A stretch of DNA of 64,000 nucleotides, taken from Sphaerosporella brunnea. Lineage: Eukaryota > Ascomycota > Pezizomycetes > Pezizales > Pyronemataceae. The position numbers and the translations under genes are program-made. A model generated the notes under the pieces. It was not told the DNA's origin. It saw nothing but the letters and a program-made list of their open reading frames with translations, and did not search any database. Below, in pieces: positions 22,467 through 38,290 of this stretch. The number at the start of each line of letters is the position of its first letter. Positions within the stretch are counted from its first letter, which is position 1. The stretch spans positions 1 through 64,000 of the forward strand of contig VXIS01000102.1 in NCBI GenBank assembly GCA_008704415.1. The letters are read 5' to 3'.

Positions 22467-23180
22467 ATGGCGACTGCACAGAGACGTATCACGCGTGTAT
22501 GGCCTCTTTTTCTTTCTATGGGGAGCTTAGAAGCTGCATAATAGGCGCCCGATGAGCTGACCCGCGCTTGCAGGAATATGCGGAGATACAATCCAACCAG
22601 CTCGAGGGCGTCAAGATCGCGCCGATAGACAACGACATGTTCAAGTGGAACATCGAGCTTACCGGTCCCAAGGATTCTCCCTACGCCGTTCGTCCCCATC
22701 TCTCGTGACTGCAAAGTTGATGAACCCGGAAGCTCAAATTGACAACAATCAACCAGGGCGGAACCTTCAAGCTTTTTCTGACGCTCCCCGACAACTACCC
22801 GTTTAAGCCTCCGATCCTCTCCTTCCAGACCAAGATCTACCACCCGAACGTTTCGAACGATGACAAGGGAAGCATGTGCCTTGGCATCCTCCGCAGCGAC
22901 GCCTGGAAGCCCAGCTGCAAGATTGCTGCTGTCCTCGAGATGGCGAGGGGCCTGCTGCTGGAACCCAACCCGTAGGTTCTCCGTCGGTTGTCGGTTGTCG
23001 GTTGTGCGCGCGGGAGACACTTAGCTCACATGATGAGTATTCTGGTTTTCGGGACACTGACGGGTTGGATATCCACACAGGGACGACGCCGTTGAAGGTT
23101 CCATCGCCGAGGAGTACAAGAGCAGGAAGGCTAGCTTCGAAAAGACGGCTAAGGAGTGGACCAAGCAGTATGCCAAGTAA
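22467..23180 (+). CDS. Ubiquitin-conjugating enzyme E2
   Basis: Four exons: 22467-22496, 22574-22687, 22757-22971 and 23081-23180, giving 152 aa, a bare UBC domain. It accepts ubiquitin from E1 on a Cys and passes it on with an E3. Visible marks are NIELTGPKDSPYAGGTFKL, LPDNYPFKPPILSFQTKIYH with the HPN motif, and the active Cys at about 89 in GSMCLGILR. The end (DDAVEGSIAEEYKSRKASF) is typical of single-domain E2s. The sequence is closest in style to the UBC4/UbcH5-type core, but the exact orthologue is not certain, so no symbol is given. Donors and acceptors are all canonical. Confidence 0.92.
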
Positions 23181-24368
23181 AGAGAAGAGTGGGTATCCAG
23201 GCGAGCGTTCATTGTAAGTCATTTTGCGCTGATCACTCATGTCTTTTCTCTCCCTGTGAGATGCATAGCGGCGGATCTAGCCATTAGGTTTGCAAGATCT
23301 CAATCCGGTTTTACGTTTTATTTCCACTGCTTGGAAAACCTGTTGTTTTGGGAGCGTGGGCATAGATTGTTAACGTCATGAAAGGACAGGCCTAAAATAC
23401 CTAGGTAGAATCTCTCTCGTCAGCGGTTTCTTCCTCAATCGGTTGTAGCAATACCACCATTCTTGAAGGGACCGAACCCGCGTGCATGTGTGTGGAGGTG
23501 ATCTCTTGCAATCTGGGCCAGAACAGGCGGCGTGGCACCAAGGTTTGCCCCCGGCTTTCTGCGATGTTAAGGGGTCTTTTGTGAGAGGGTGATGAGGTTT
23601 GAGTTCGATGTCGACTAATACCTATGATAAATTTGCCAATTTGCCAATTTGCCAATTCGCCAATTCGCCTCTGAGACCGAAGCGAACCGAACTGGCCGAT
23701 GGCCAGGGAGCAGCAAGCAACTTCTCCAGGTTACATATATGCACTTTTGGCTTTTTTTTGAGTAATCATATGACAAACAACGGCCGGGTATAGAATTGTG
23801 GAGTTTCGACGTTTGACGCCAGATAGATACGATGATGCAGACTTCCTTGCGTGGGTTATCTAGCTTCGCTTCGTTGTTTAATGAACGCAGTCGAGCAACC
23901 CGTAGAGTACACTATATGGCTCGCGTGCTCACCGAGGCTTGTGAGCCAGCTCAGCATCACTCACCCTAAAAAAATGCAAGCCCCTTCCAAAAGCGAACAT
24001 GCATCTCGCTTCCAGCTAAAATATATTATCGTGACCGTGGCTAATTGTGGAATCACACGCTACAGCGGCGAAGCATCAAGATTGGATTGGTGGATGTATC
24101 GCCACGGCGTCAGTACTGTGGCTTAGCGCTGACCAATGACGCCTTCCTCACCGTGGTGATTAGATACAGTTAGGTACCACAGGTAGGTAAGTACTTACTT
24201 CCTAGTAAACGTTTACCGGAGCACCAGATGCAGGGACTCCCCCAATTCTTCTCGGCTACCATAGATATGAAGGTCTTACTTGAGTGGCTATGGGGAGCTC
24301 AGCTAATTTTTTATATGTAGAAAGAATCTGCCAGCGCCGTGATACGATCACGATCATCATCTGGCAAC
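23181..24368. other. Gene-free interval with octamer microsatellite
   Basis: About 1.2 kb between the E2 gene and the small membrane protein. It contains the TTGCCAAT repeat (listed separately) and TAGGTACC..GGTAGGTAAGTACTT motifs at 24170-24205. No supported gene. Confidence 0.5.
23630..23668. repeat. Octamer tandem repeat (TTTGCCAA)n
   Basis: Four to five copies of an 8-bp unit in a row. The last two copies carry T to C changes (TTCGCCAA). It is non-coding. Confidence 0.85.
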
Positions 24369-24908
24369 ATGTCTCTAAGAAAAGCATTGCAAATCATTCT
24401 TCAGTTGGCTGTTGTTTCTCTCTTCTCTACGGCCGTATCCGCAGTTCCAGTCACCAGCATCAAGGTCCTCAGCCAAAGCAACCTCGACAATCAAAGCAAA
24501 CAAAACCAAATCATAGCCATAGCCTGCGGCACAATAGGCTGCGTTACCGTCCTCTGTACCATCCTTTACGGCTGCTTCCGCCTCTTCAAAGCCTACTATA
24601 AAACTAAAGTCATGGCTTTGGTGGTCCGACGAAGTCGAACAATGTCTTTTACGATCACACGACCGATACCACAGCGAAGTAGGACAATGGACCTTTTCAG
24701 ACGGCCATCGTTGGTGACGCTTGATCCGCACCAAGAGAGGGACCAGGCAGCTCGCCAACCGTTCTTATCCCCCATATCACCACGGCTCCCGTCGACAAAC
24801 GAAGAGGACAAGCCGCTGGTGCACGAGCCTGCATCGAAGAAACCACCGACTCCTTTGAGTCCGGCCTTTTCACCTGATCTGGAGCGTGGGAGAATGCATA
24901 ATTCATGA
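24369..24908 (+). CDS. Predicted single-pass membrane protein, unknown function
   Basis: Intronless, 179 aa from ATG 24369. The in-frame ATG ten codons earlier would put charged residues before the signal peptide, so it is not preferred. Residues 1-25 look like a cleavable signal peptide ending in AVSA. A short luminal part of about 20 residues follows. One strong membrane segment lies at about 45-67 (IIAIACGTIGCVTVLCTILY). The cytosolic tail is long, Arg/Pro/Ser-rich and contains two RSRTM repeats plus RRPSL, all shaped like basophilic-kinase sites. I do not recognise the family. The arrangement is that of a type I membrane protein; the role is unknown. Confidence 0.6.
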   Translation: MSLRKALQIILQLAVVSLFSTAVSAVPVTSIKVLSQSNLDNQSKQNQIIAIACGTIGCVTVLCTILYGCFRLFKAYYKTKVMALVVRRSRTMSFTITRPIPQRSRTMDLFRRPSLVTLDPHQERDQAARQPFLSPISPRLPSTNEEDKPLVHEPASKKPPTPLSPAFSPDLERGRMHNS

Positions 24909-25755
24909 GCTTTCCTTTGTAGTGCTTTCCTTGTCATGTGTCTTTCACGAGCTATTCATTGTAATTTAGGGTTTGCAAACTGTTGGTTATTGGCATTCGG
25001 GATGGAGTTGGGGCGTTCATTGTATTTTTAGACGGCTTTACCGGTGATGGAGATATTTGGTGGGTGGCTTTCTGAACAGTGGAACACTTCCCGTAAGTCT
25101 ATCGGGGCCGGATAGCAAGTGGGGAAAATATGCGCCCATTTGTTCAGATATCTCAGCCTCCAAGATATGCCTACTAGGTACGGTAGGTATCGACCACAAT
25201 TGGAACCAACAATTGGAACCAACGCATCACCTCGCCGGTCATGTAAGAAAAAAATCAAATAAATCGACATCTGCCAGGCGCTGACGATGCCTACTGATGC
25301 ATACTTGTAAGTACTTGCTTGTTAGGTACTTAGTAGTCCAAGGGCATCTTCGACGCGCAGAGTTTGCCTTTCCAATGAGACTTAAAGCGGTGGAAGCTTT
25401 TTCTACTCTAGGTAGAGTACTTCGCTAACGGCCGAGCATGGCTGCCACAAAGTTCGGAGAGACACAACCCTATGTATGGCCGGCCCTACATGTTGACATC
25501 GTTGGCACTTTTGAGGTAGGCATTATGTATGATACAGTAGCCACACGACTCTACAACCCTAGCGCTGCCCAAGATCTGAGATCTCCGGTGAGCAGCCGTA
25601 GGGCAGTGTGACAGTGCCGCTATCTGGCGCAACCCAGAGGAGAGAACGACAAACAACTTCCATCCCCAAGCCTCCTAACGACCATCGCCTTGCAACCTTC
25701 CAAAATACATCTCACGCGCTATAGTCGCCGCCGCCGCCGCTGTGAAAGCCGCGCA
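24909..25755. other. Gene-free interval upstream of RTG2
   Basis: About 850 bp. Repeated TACTT/AAGTA and TAGGTA motifs lie at 25288-25335 and 25408-25420. The last 80 bp is the pyrimidine-rich RTG2 leader. No gene is seen. Confidence 0.5.
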
Positions 25756-27502
25756 ATGAGTGGCACAGCCCAGCTCGACGGCGCCAACGGCTCGCTTCCG
25801 CGCTTTCCTGACCCAAATCCCTACTACCACGGGCTTGTCGACATCGGCAGGTGAGCTTTCCCCAACGACTACCCAACGTAAAAAAAAGAGACAGTTTCAG
25901 GCTGACCAAGGCCGTAGTAATGGTATCAGATTCTCCATCTCCGACCTCACTCCCCCGACCACCCGGGTGATGCCCACCCTCTTTCAAGACCGGGCTGCGA
26001 TATCTTTGTACGACGCACAATTTGCGGGGACGACGAAGGGTCCCATCAGCGAAGCGGTGATCCGGTCCATCACCAAAACGCTTCTGCGGTTCAAGCACAT
26101 CTGCGCTACATTCGGGGTTGCGCACACACGAATAGTAGCGACAGAGGCTACACGGGAAGCACAGAATTCACTGCAATTCCGCGAGGCGATCGAACACGCA
26201 ACCGGATGGAAGGTGGATCTACTTTCCAAAGCCGAGGAGGGAAAAGTCGGTGCTTGGGGTGTCGCTAGCAGTCTTTCGGAGATAAGCGGGCTGGTCATGG
26301 ATCTCGGAGGCGGAAGCACCCAGCTCTCATGGCTGGTCTCTTCCGGCGGCGACGTAAAAATCGCCGAAACCCCAATCTCTCTCCCGTACGGTGCCGCCGC
26401 ACTTACGAAGAGTTTGGAAACCGCCATATCGGTGGAAGCAATCGAGAAGATCCGGGAAGAAATGCGTAGGAAGCTCACGGAAGCCTGGGCTTCCCTTTCC
26501 GCCACGCTTCCTACTTCCCTGCGTGAGCAAAAGGAGTTCAACCTATACCTTTCTGGCGGCGGTTTCCGCGGGTTTGGTTACCTCCTTCTGGCAGAGCACA
26601 TGATCCAGCCTTACCCAGTCCCTATAATTAATGGTTTCTCAGCTCCAGCCTCCACGTTCTCCTCACTGGCCAACTTCCAGCTGTCCGCCACTACAACTCA
26701 GGCGCTCGACAAGACCTTCCGCATCTCCGAGCGGCGCGCACGGCAGATACCTGCAGTGGCATTCCTCATCTCAACGCTGATGACAGTCCTCCCCCCAATC
26801 ACGAACGTTGTGTTCTGCCAAGGCGGTGTTCGGGAAGGCGCCTTATACCAGACTCTTCCACTGGAAACACGGAAGCAAGATCCCCTAGTAGTAGCAACCT
26901 CTCCCTTCGCGCCCTCCGCCGCCCCCGAATTCGTAAAACTCATGGAACACGCCCTACCCCGTAGCGTGCCACGGGATATCAGACGTATCATTAGGCCACT
27001 GGCAAACATGATGCTGTTCCACAGCAACGTCCCCAAGGAGTCGCGCGCATCCTGTGGATTACACTCAACCACCACGGGCGTGTTGGCAAGTGTCCACGGC
27101 CTCACACACACCACGCGTGCACTCCTGGCACTGGTATTGTGCCAGCGCTGGGGCGGCGAAGTTTCTGATCCGAGCCTGAAATCGCGGCTGCAGGAACTTG
27201 TCGGGTCGGAACTGGAGTTCTGGTCTCGATATCTTGGCGCCGTTGCGGCGGTTGTCGGTGCGGTTTATCCAGCTGGCATTCTGATCGCAAACGAGGAGAG
27301 AGTCCGCTTCTTCGGCGAGGACAGAACTGGAAAGTCGGATAGCGTGCTGCTGAGAGTCAGGTTTAGGGATGCGGACCCGGTTACTGATGGCGTGGGCGTT
27401 GGACAGGAGCTGGAGAAAATCGAGAAGGTTGGGAAGAAGAAGAGGTGCAGCACTTTCAGGAGAAAGGTGGAGGTTATTGTCGAGAGGGATTTGGATTTGT
27501 AG
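25756..27502 (+). CDS. RTG2: Retrograde regulation protein 2 (Ppx/GppA-type ATPase fold)
   Basis: Exons 25756-25850 and 25918-27502 give 559 aa. The spliced start joins YYHGLVDIGS to NGIRFSISDLTPP, which is the phosphate-1 loop of the actin/hexokinase fold. That is why the start at 25756 is preferred over the longer open frame at 25760, which reads through the intron. Other marks are VATEATREAQNS, the phosphate-2 loop GLVMDLGGGSTQLSW and FCQGGVREGALY. The family descends from exopolyphosphatases. In yeast Rtg2 relays mitochondrial status to nuclear genes for glutamate supply and helps SLIK; in filamentous fungi the role is less known. A 31-bp tandem duplication begins on its stop codon. Confidence 0.9.
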
Positions 27503-27561
27503 TCGCATTCATTCTGTCCCCAGATTGATGTAGTCGCATTCATTCTGTCCCCAGATTGACC
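27500..27561. repeat. 31-bp tandem duplication at the RTG2 stop codon
   Basis: The unit beginning TAGTCGCATTCATTCTGTCC occurs twice back to back (27500-27530 and 27531-27561), differing only in the last bases. The first TAG is the stop codon of RTG2. A long C tract and an A tract follow at about 27561-27592. Confidence 0.9.
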
Positions 27562-27800
27562 CCCCCTCCCCCCCCAAAAAAAAAAAAAAAAACAGCCCCC
27601 CAGGCAAGTGATGAGATAAGAATACCCCTCTGGCTTCGCTAAAGTTACATTAAGTAGAGTAAAATGATAGTGCGTTTTATGACCATTCCAGCAGTCCAAT
27701 ATTCTCCCAGACCAGCACTAAAAGAAAATCGTTCCGCCCACATTAGCCCGCATATGTGCCTCCTCCGCTCCAACCGTGCCTCCAATAACTTTGAATCCCT

Positions 27801-28975
27801 CTAGCTCAGCGCCGCATCAGCACCAGTGTATGCCGACTTGCGATTGTAATAGTCATCCCACAATAGGGGAGCGTCATAGCTCGGGAAAGTGCTATCCACC
27901 CAAGAGTTCTGCAACTCATCAGCAACCGCCCGCTCCATCCAGTTTCGGGAAATCATACCTTATCACTAACGCCCCACATAGTGATTCCCACACACTTGGG
28001 CACATTCAAGCACGCCTTAAAGACGGTATTATAATCCGACTGCTGCTGGCTCAACTTAGCGCTAGTAACGTCCTTCGGGATCCTAATATCCAGCTCCGTA
28101 ATGGCCACATCCAGTCCGGTCGCCGCCAAGCGCTGGAGCTGTGTCTGAACACCGCCGACCTGTCCGAGTATCAAATGGCTCTGGCTGCCAATGCCATCAA
28201 TTGGCACGCCCCTGCTCTGCAGCCGTTTGACGAGGGCAATGAGGTTATCGATCTTCGTGCCAGGTCCATCCAGGTTGTAATCATTGATATAAAGCTTTAC
28301 GTTCGGGTCTGCGGCGCGCGCGGTCTTGAATGCGAGGTCGATAAATTGCTCTCCCAGCAGCTTGTAAAACACCGAGTTCCGGAAATTGCCAGAGTCGTCT
28401 AGAACCTCGTTGACGACGTCCCAGGCGTAAATCTTGCCTTTATACCGACCTACGACTGTATTGATGTGGTTTTGGATCACGCTGGTGAGGGTGTTTTTGT
28501 CGGTTATGGAGGAGACCCAGCTGGGGAGTTGACTTTTTCCCGGTTTTTGTCAGTTACTGTAATGGCAGGGAAGGACTGGAGGGGATATCTACCTATGCCA
28601 CACCAAAGTGTGCCCACGGATCAAGCGACCATTGCTGGTAGCAAAATTGACCAAGACGTCTGCGTTTCCAAAGTTGAAGCTTCCCTTGCTCGCTGGCCCT
28701 CACAATATCAGTTCCTGATCCTCACAGCTCATTACTCTCGTATGAGTCGTATCAAGGTCAAACCCACGTTCGGTGGCATCCCATTTCATACTGTTCTCTG
28801 GAGTGACGCATCCAAAGTCTGAGGTCAGGATGGTCTTGCAGGTGCTCTCGTTGAAGGTGTTTGGATCCGCCGCAGAGCCGATATACTTGCGGCCCTTAGC
28901 CTTCATCTTGGTGTCGAGGAGACCCAAGGCCAAGCTGGGAGCTAGAAGAGCAGAGAAAAGGATTGCAAACTTCAT
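27801..28975 (-). CDS. Secreted endo-1,4-beta-xylanase, GH10
   Basis: Four exons: 28975-28768, 28698-28593, 28532-27959 and 27908-27801, giving 331 aa. It cuts the xylan backbone outside the cell. The N-terminal ~18 residues are a signal peptide ([16 protein letters not shown]). A single GH10 barrel follows with no carbohydrate-binding module or linker. Diagnostic parts are [29 protein letters not shown], the acid/base Glu at about 147 ([11 protein letters not shown]) and the nucleophile Glu at about 251 (AITELDIR), then [15 protein letters not shown]. The second intron's acceptor (..gaaaaag) was chosen because it restores WHSQLPSW. A TATA box lies about 100 nt upstream. Confidence 0.93.
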
Positions 28976-30754
28976 CTTGGAGAACGAACGTTATAGTGAA
29001 GGGCTGCTGTTGGACTGAACTTGCGGAGTGGATGCCGGATGCTGGATCAAAAGCAGGACGGCCATGTGGAGCTTTATACTTCATTCAACTCTCCCTTTAG
29101 GCTTGATATTATTATTTGCAATGGCTTAAAGAGTTTGGCAGAAGGTATTAGGGATCCTGACATCAATCAAGCTCGTTCACCTTCATGGGTATTTTCTCCC
29201 CTGGCCTGTGAGTTTACCCGTTGACAATTGATGTCTGTGGTCGTGGTATCATGAACAATCGTTGACCAAGAACACCATTTACCCAACCGGAGGAGAAGGA
29301 ACCAGGCACGAGGACCGTGCGAGGCTGGACTGCATACATATCCGGAGTGTGCCTAATCTTTCCACTGTTCACTATTAAGATCAAACGCCGGTCTCAATTT
29401 ATCAGCCTTGGCCCTGGCCGACTTGCAACCAATCCCCACCTGCTCTCGCGCCAAAATCACCCGATATACCCCTTTTCGCAACAGCAAAATATTACTACTT
29501 TTTGCCATTACGGAGAAATTTTTAAGCATAACATTAGTACCTCATCTATGACTAATGGGCCTTGTTGTAGGCGCCTCGATACATGAAGAACGCAGTATAA
29601 GTTATCTGCTACATGACACATCCGGGCTCTCAATAGCCGGCCCCTCCCACGGGCTGGGTCATGGGCTGCATGGGCTGCCTTGGCAGCCGGGCATGGCTGT
29701 TTGGCTGCAAGCCCTTCGGTCCGGCTGGGCTGGGTCGTGAACGCAAAGTCTAACCGTTTCTCGCACTAGCCCTGGAGAATCACAGGTATAGATAATTGTA
29801 TGTAAGACGGCTGATATGTATGCTGTAATGAGCACTGAATCCATGTTGATGTAGCAACCGGTCCCTCGGCTTTTCGTCCACTGTCTGCAGATATTTTTGT
29901 CAATGGCAATTTCCTGGGCAGTGTCCTGCGTTGCTCTGGTCATTCCAAGGGAGTTCTCGATCACGACCGGGCTTTTTAAGTCGACCTGGGCCGAAGCAGC
30001 CAGGTCATGTATTAAGCCGACCTGGCTTTTTATTTTTGGCAGTCGGCCCGACCTCAGAGGTCATCGCGGGCTGGCTGTTGAGAACACTGGGCTAAACTCC
30101 AGCGTCGACATCTGAGGTGAGTAAAGAGGGCAAACAGGCTGAAAGTAATTCGTACGGGTCTGGAGTGCATAAGGTTGCATGAAGTACTCTTCCCGCCGTG
30201 GAACGTCGGGTCTCCAGGCTTTTACCCTGCAGAATCGTGACTATGGAAGTTAGAATTCCGCGCCTAGGATATGAAATCTTCGATGTTCATCACCCTCTCC
30301 CGCCCCGGCTTGACAAGACACCATTTAGCCTATCGCCATAGGATCGTCGGGAGCCTTGCCGAAATAATCTGGTGGAGGAAGGTGCACCGGCAGGGCTTGG
30401 ATCCGATCGCAATGGCCAGTCATGCATAAACCATCACTCACGATATTGGCCAAATGGCTTGGAAAACGTGAGATGTTCTTGAACGGCTAAAGTCTAGGCT
30501 GGCTATCAGCGCCGTTGTACAAGCTTTATGGCAACCAATCGAGAGGTAGAGGTTGCAAAAATCTAGCAGAGTCGGCAATTTGTGTCCCTCCCAGCAAAGG
30601 ACGCAAAACATGCCAATATTGGCGTTCAAACTGCCCAAGGAGCATCATACAATAATATTTACACACGTTCAGATTTTCAAAAGATTAAATTGGAAGAACC
30701 GAATGAAATAACGCAGCATTGACTTACAATTTGCATGCAACATCACCGAATATT
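28976..30754. other. Long upstream region of the xylanase gene
   Basis: About 1.8 kb between the xylanase and Dcw1 genes. It is rich in GGCTGG/CAGCC blocks (29636-29740, 30028-30100). Apart from the TATA box and two GGCTAAA motifs no element is clear, and no gene is supported. Confidence 0.5.
29073..29078 (-). promoter_or_regulatory. TATA box of the xylanase gene
   Basis: TATAAA on the minus strand, about 100 nt before the xylanase start codon. Further upstream, two GGCTAAA motifs (30090-30096 on plus, 30324-30330 on minus) match the known XlnR/Xyr1 core, though both are more than 1.1 kb away. Confidence 0.55.
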
Positions 30755-32507
30755 TCAGGGCATTGCCACCCAGGCTGAAACGCAAACAACAATTATCACG
30801 ATTATGATGGTCGCAAGCGCAGCACCAACTTTCTGGGGGGTCGTGACTTTGGTGCGTTTTCCCCTGGTTTTTCGAGCGTCCCCTGCATTTGCATCCCCTT
30901 TGCTTGTTCCACGGTCCTTCTGGGTAGCTGGGGATGGCATTCCCCCAATCAAACAGTTTTGAATGGTCTCAAGTGCAGACAGTTGCTCTCCCACACCATA
31001 CATGCCATCCCACTGGCCGTTCAATGTCCATTGCATTCCGCAGTTGTTTCCATCGTCACCATTAGCGCAGTGTTTGGCTGCTGCTATTGCCGAGTTTCGG
31101 AGCTTTGGCATGATGTGCTTAGCCGTGAAAGGTGCAAGGTTAACTGTGAGGGCAAGGAAGCGAGAAAAATATGCCTGTAAACAGTTAGGAAGGCATATAC
31201 ACCATTCTGTGAATTGTGGGGTGCCCACCTTGAAGGATCTCTGATCATAGTTGCAAGTTCTCCAGGGCTCGCACATTGCTTCGAACATTGTATCTGCGGG
31301 GCCACCGGGAGGCTGGAAAAAGAAGTCGGAAGCCTGGAGGAGACCATTGATCCGGTTTTTCCACTTGTCCGCGCCTTTGGACTGTCACACGTTAGCCGGC
31401 ATGCTTCGAAGCCTCAACAGGCTAGATGCTTACATAGTTGTAAAGGTAGGCGGCACCGGCTAGTAGAATACTGAAGATATCAGCAGGCAAAAATTTAGCT
31501 TCCAAGACGAGCCCTTACCCATGATTGTATGTCCAACGCTTGTCGTCTAGGCCCTGTCTGGTTTTACTGCAGTTGGTCTTAGTCTGGTGCCCGTCAAAAA
31601 CCTCCCAAGTTGTCGTGTTGATGAGTCTAACAGCTTCCACCCAATCCCATGCCTTCTCGGCCCAGACAGCATAGGTGTCGTTTCCGGTATACCTAGGCAT
31701 TGTTAGTGTCACGGTTCTACAAAACGGCTGTAGTCATAACCTTGCAAGGCGTGCCGCTATTTGAAAGAAGCATCCGTTAGAAATGGTGTTCTTGTATTCG
31801 TAGCCTTCGTTGAACTTGAAAACCTGCCAGTTCAATCCTCCGCCGCAGTTCTCCATGTTCCAGCGGACTACCTGCGAGTTGAATACGGCTTGAACAAGTG
31901 CAACCCACTGTGGCTGGTCTGGGGGAGGGTCAGGAAACACCTTCTCCGCAGCGGACATCGCTGTCAAAGCCCAGAAACATTGGTCGTCGTTCCCCTGAAA
32001 GGTCAGTATTGTTCTTCAACATAGGCCATAAACATTCATCTTTCTAACCATGGAGTGAGATTGATTTTGGGGCATAAAGTTCCTGTCATCGCCCACTTGG
32101 AATAGAATAGCTTCTGTGGTGGCATTGTTGTATCCAGCGTCGCCAGTGTAATACCAGTAGTCAATCAAACCGCCGAAGACTGCTCCTGATTGCCACTATG
32201 TTTTTTTAGAATGTGAGTTGAGGACGAAACACGAAGCGACCAACCCAAAAAATAGGCTCTCCAAAGATTCCTGGCGCTTGTCCTGTTTGATTTCCCGGGT
32301 AGTATTGCATCATCTTGTATGCCACACGCTGGGAAACGTTGGAAATTGAATCTGTCAACAGTTAGACTCGCGACAGTATCGACAGATGCAACTGCAGCCC
32401 CAGGAGTTATACGTACACCTATCCAGCGGATCCAATTCATAGCCTATCGCAAGATGCAAGTATTGCATCAAAGCGAGGAGCCATAGCAGGCCCAGTGGAA
32501 ACCACAT
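30755..32507 (-). CDS. DCW1: GH76 mannan endo-1,6-alpha-mannosidase (Dcw1/Dfg5 type)
   Basis: Eight exons: 32507-32417, 32351-32245, 32195-32049, 31994-31741, 31692-31519, 31470-31434, 31381-31229 and 31174-30755, giving 460 aa. It starts with a signal peptide ([16 protein letters not shown]..). Family marks are [28 protein letters not shown], the paired catalytic Asp (MGNDDQCFW, about 118-119), [28 protein letters not shown] and [15 protein letters not shown]. Dcw1/Dfg5 proteins are thought to transfer GPI proteins from the membrane anchor to wall glucan. The C-terminal end is a transmembrane segment ([16 protein letters not shown]) rather than a classical GPI signal. Seven introns of 48-65 nt keep frame. 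Confidence 0.92.
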
Positions 32508-33347
32508 TGGGTGAGTTGAGGGTCAGTGTCGGTGTGCTGCCGGAGGTATGAGGGGTGCAGTTGTTGTCTGGAGAAACATGAGGCGTAATGGGGATGGGCC
32601 GTCATGAAAGCGCACTCGGGACGAGCAAAAGACAAAAAATATGTTCCCATTAGCGGCTGAAGAGAAGAGCCCCCGACAAGCAGAGACGCTTGACAAGTAC
32701 AACTGGACCGGCCGTTCGAAAGGGGAGGCATGGTTGGCTCTGGGCTGGTGTGTGGTTCAGCCAACCCATGTACTAGTGCATATCCATAGCACTCGTAATT
32801 TTTGTGACAAAAATCCAGAGCTCGAGGTGAAGAGTGAAATGCTTCGAATATTCCATCTAAATCTGCTCGAACATTAGCCGCGTAGACGCAACTTTCTAAG
32901 CGCAATGCCCAGGTTAGTAAGCAGCAGCGAGTGACGGCGCCCAGAACTGATTGCGCCGCACAGCCACATCACGTGATAAGGCTCAGTCGTCAGCACAGAC
33001 GTGGCTTCCCGAAGCTGAAATCGCTGGCCTTGAAGTACAAATTTCTACTCAGGTGCTTTCTATCTGAGTTGCGCTCTCCTTACATTCTATTCTTCGCGCT
33101 TCAAGTAGTGGTGCAACCTCCGACGTTTGGTCTTGGAACTGTTCAGCCTGTGATCCCCGACCTCCAAAAGTACCTTCCTTACTTCTCCTCTACCCGCCCG
33201 CTACTTGCTTCATCAACCACTCACTCCGCACCTTCGCAACCTTCAACGATTGCTGCCTCACGCAAATCCACGTATAACGAATCAACTTCACCGTCACCAC
33301 CTGCAACCCGTCCGTCCGTCTAGCTCTCGCACACACCTTACATAGCC
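32508..33347. promoter_or_regulatory. Divergent promoter region, DCW1 and synaptobrevin genes
   Basis: About 840 bp. The synaptobrevin side ends in a long pyrimidine- and CAAC-rich leader (33170-33345). No clear TATA box or gene. Confidence 0.4.
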
Positions 33348-34180
33348 ATGTCCGACCAGCCCTACGATCCGTACATCCCCAGTTCCGGCGCGGGCCACGC
33401 CCAGGGCGCGCCCGGTAACCAGCGAACTGCAGCTATCCAGCAGGTTGGTCTCCGCTCCACGATTCGTTTGTTTCGCTTCCGGTCGCGTGGCGACTCCTTT
33501 CGAACTCACGACTGGTGCTCGGGTTGTTGGTCGCCCCTTTGAATTTGTCGGTTATGGGCGCGAACCCTGCACTTTGTCAGGCGTAACGATGGGTTTGCGA
33601 CAGAGAATATCCGGAAGAGCGTTCTCTTCAAGATCTACGTTGCCGAAAATAGCTACATACACTTTCAGCCTCATGCGATGGTTGCCGCAGCGCGCATAAC
33701 CCAACCATGATGATTTCAAGTCGCAATGCGCAGTTTTCTATGGAAGCGCTGAATCTTCACTGGAGCGATGGCTGACGCGAGTTTTTAAAATATAGCAAAT
33801 CGATGATACCGTTGGAATTATGCGCGAGAACATCAACAAGGTCGCCGACCGCGGTGCGAGACTTGACAGCCTCCAGGATAAGACCGGTGCGTCCAGAGTT
33901 GCCCATACGGACTTGAATGCGTATGCTAAAGAAGCTGTACTACAGATAACTTGGCGCAGTCCGCCCAGGGCTTCCGTCGTGGAGCCAACCGGGTCCGGAA
34001 GCAGATGTGGTGGAAGGACATGAAGATGCGCATGTGCATAGTCATCGGAATCATCATCTTGTTGGTGATCATCATTGTGCCGGTGGTCGTTACGTAAGTC
34101 GCTTTTCCTCAAGATCTTGCGTTCTTAGATTCCTAAAATCGATACTAATTTGCTTTTGGTGCCACAGGCGTCCCCACTAG
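33348..34180 (+). CDS. SNC1: Synaptobrevin/VAMP-type R-SNARE
   Basis: Exons 33348-33443, 33796-33886, 33946-34093 and 34168-34180 give 115 aa. The first intron is 352 nt, long for this window. The protein has a short Pro/Gly-rich head, then one R-SNARE coiled coil (about residues 30-85) with the zero-layer Arg at about 51 ([15 protein letters not shown]). Next come the conserved [13 protein letters not shown] juxtamembrane part and one membrane anchor (about 92-112), ending in only three residues. Snc-type SNAREs drive fusion of secretory vesicles with the plasma membrane and endocytic recycling. The last exon encodes just the final codons, an unusual but known layout for this gene. Confidence 0.92.
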
Positions 34181-38290
<4,110 letters not shown>

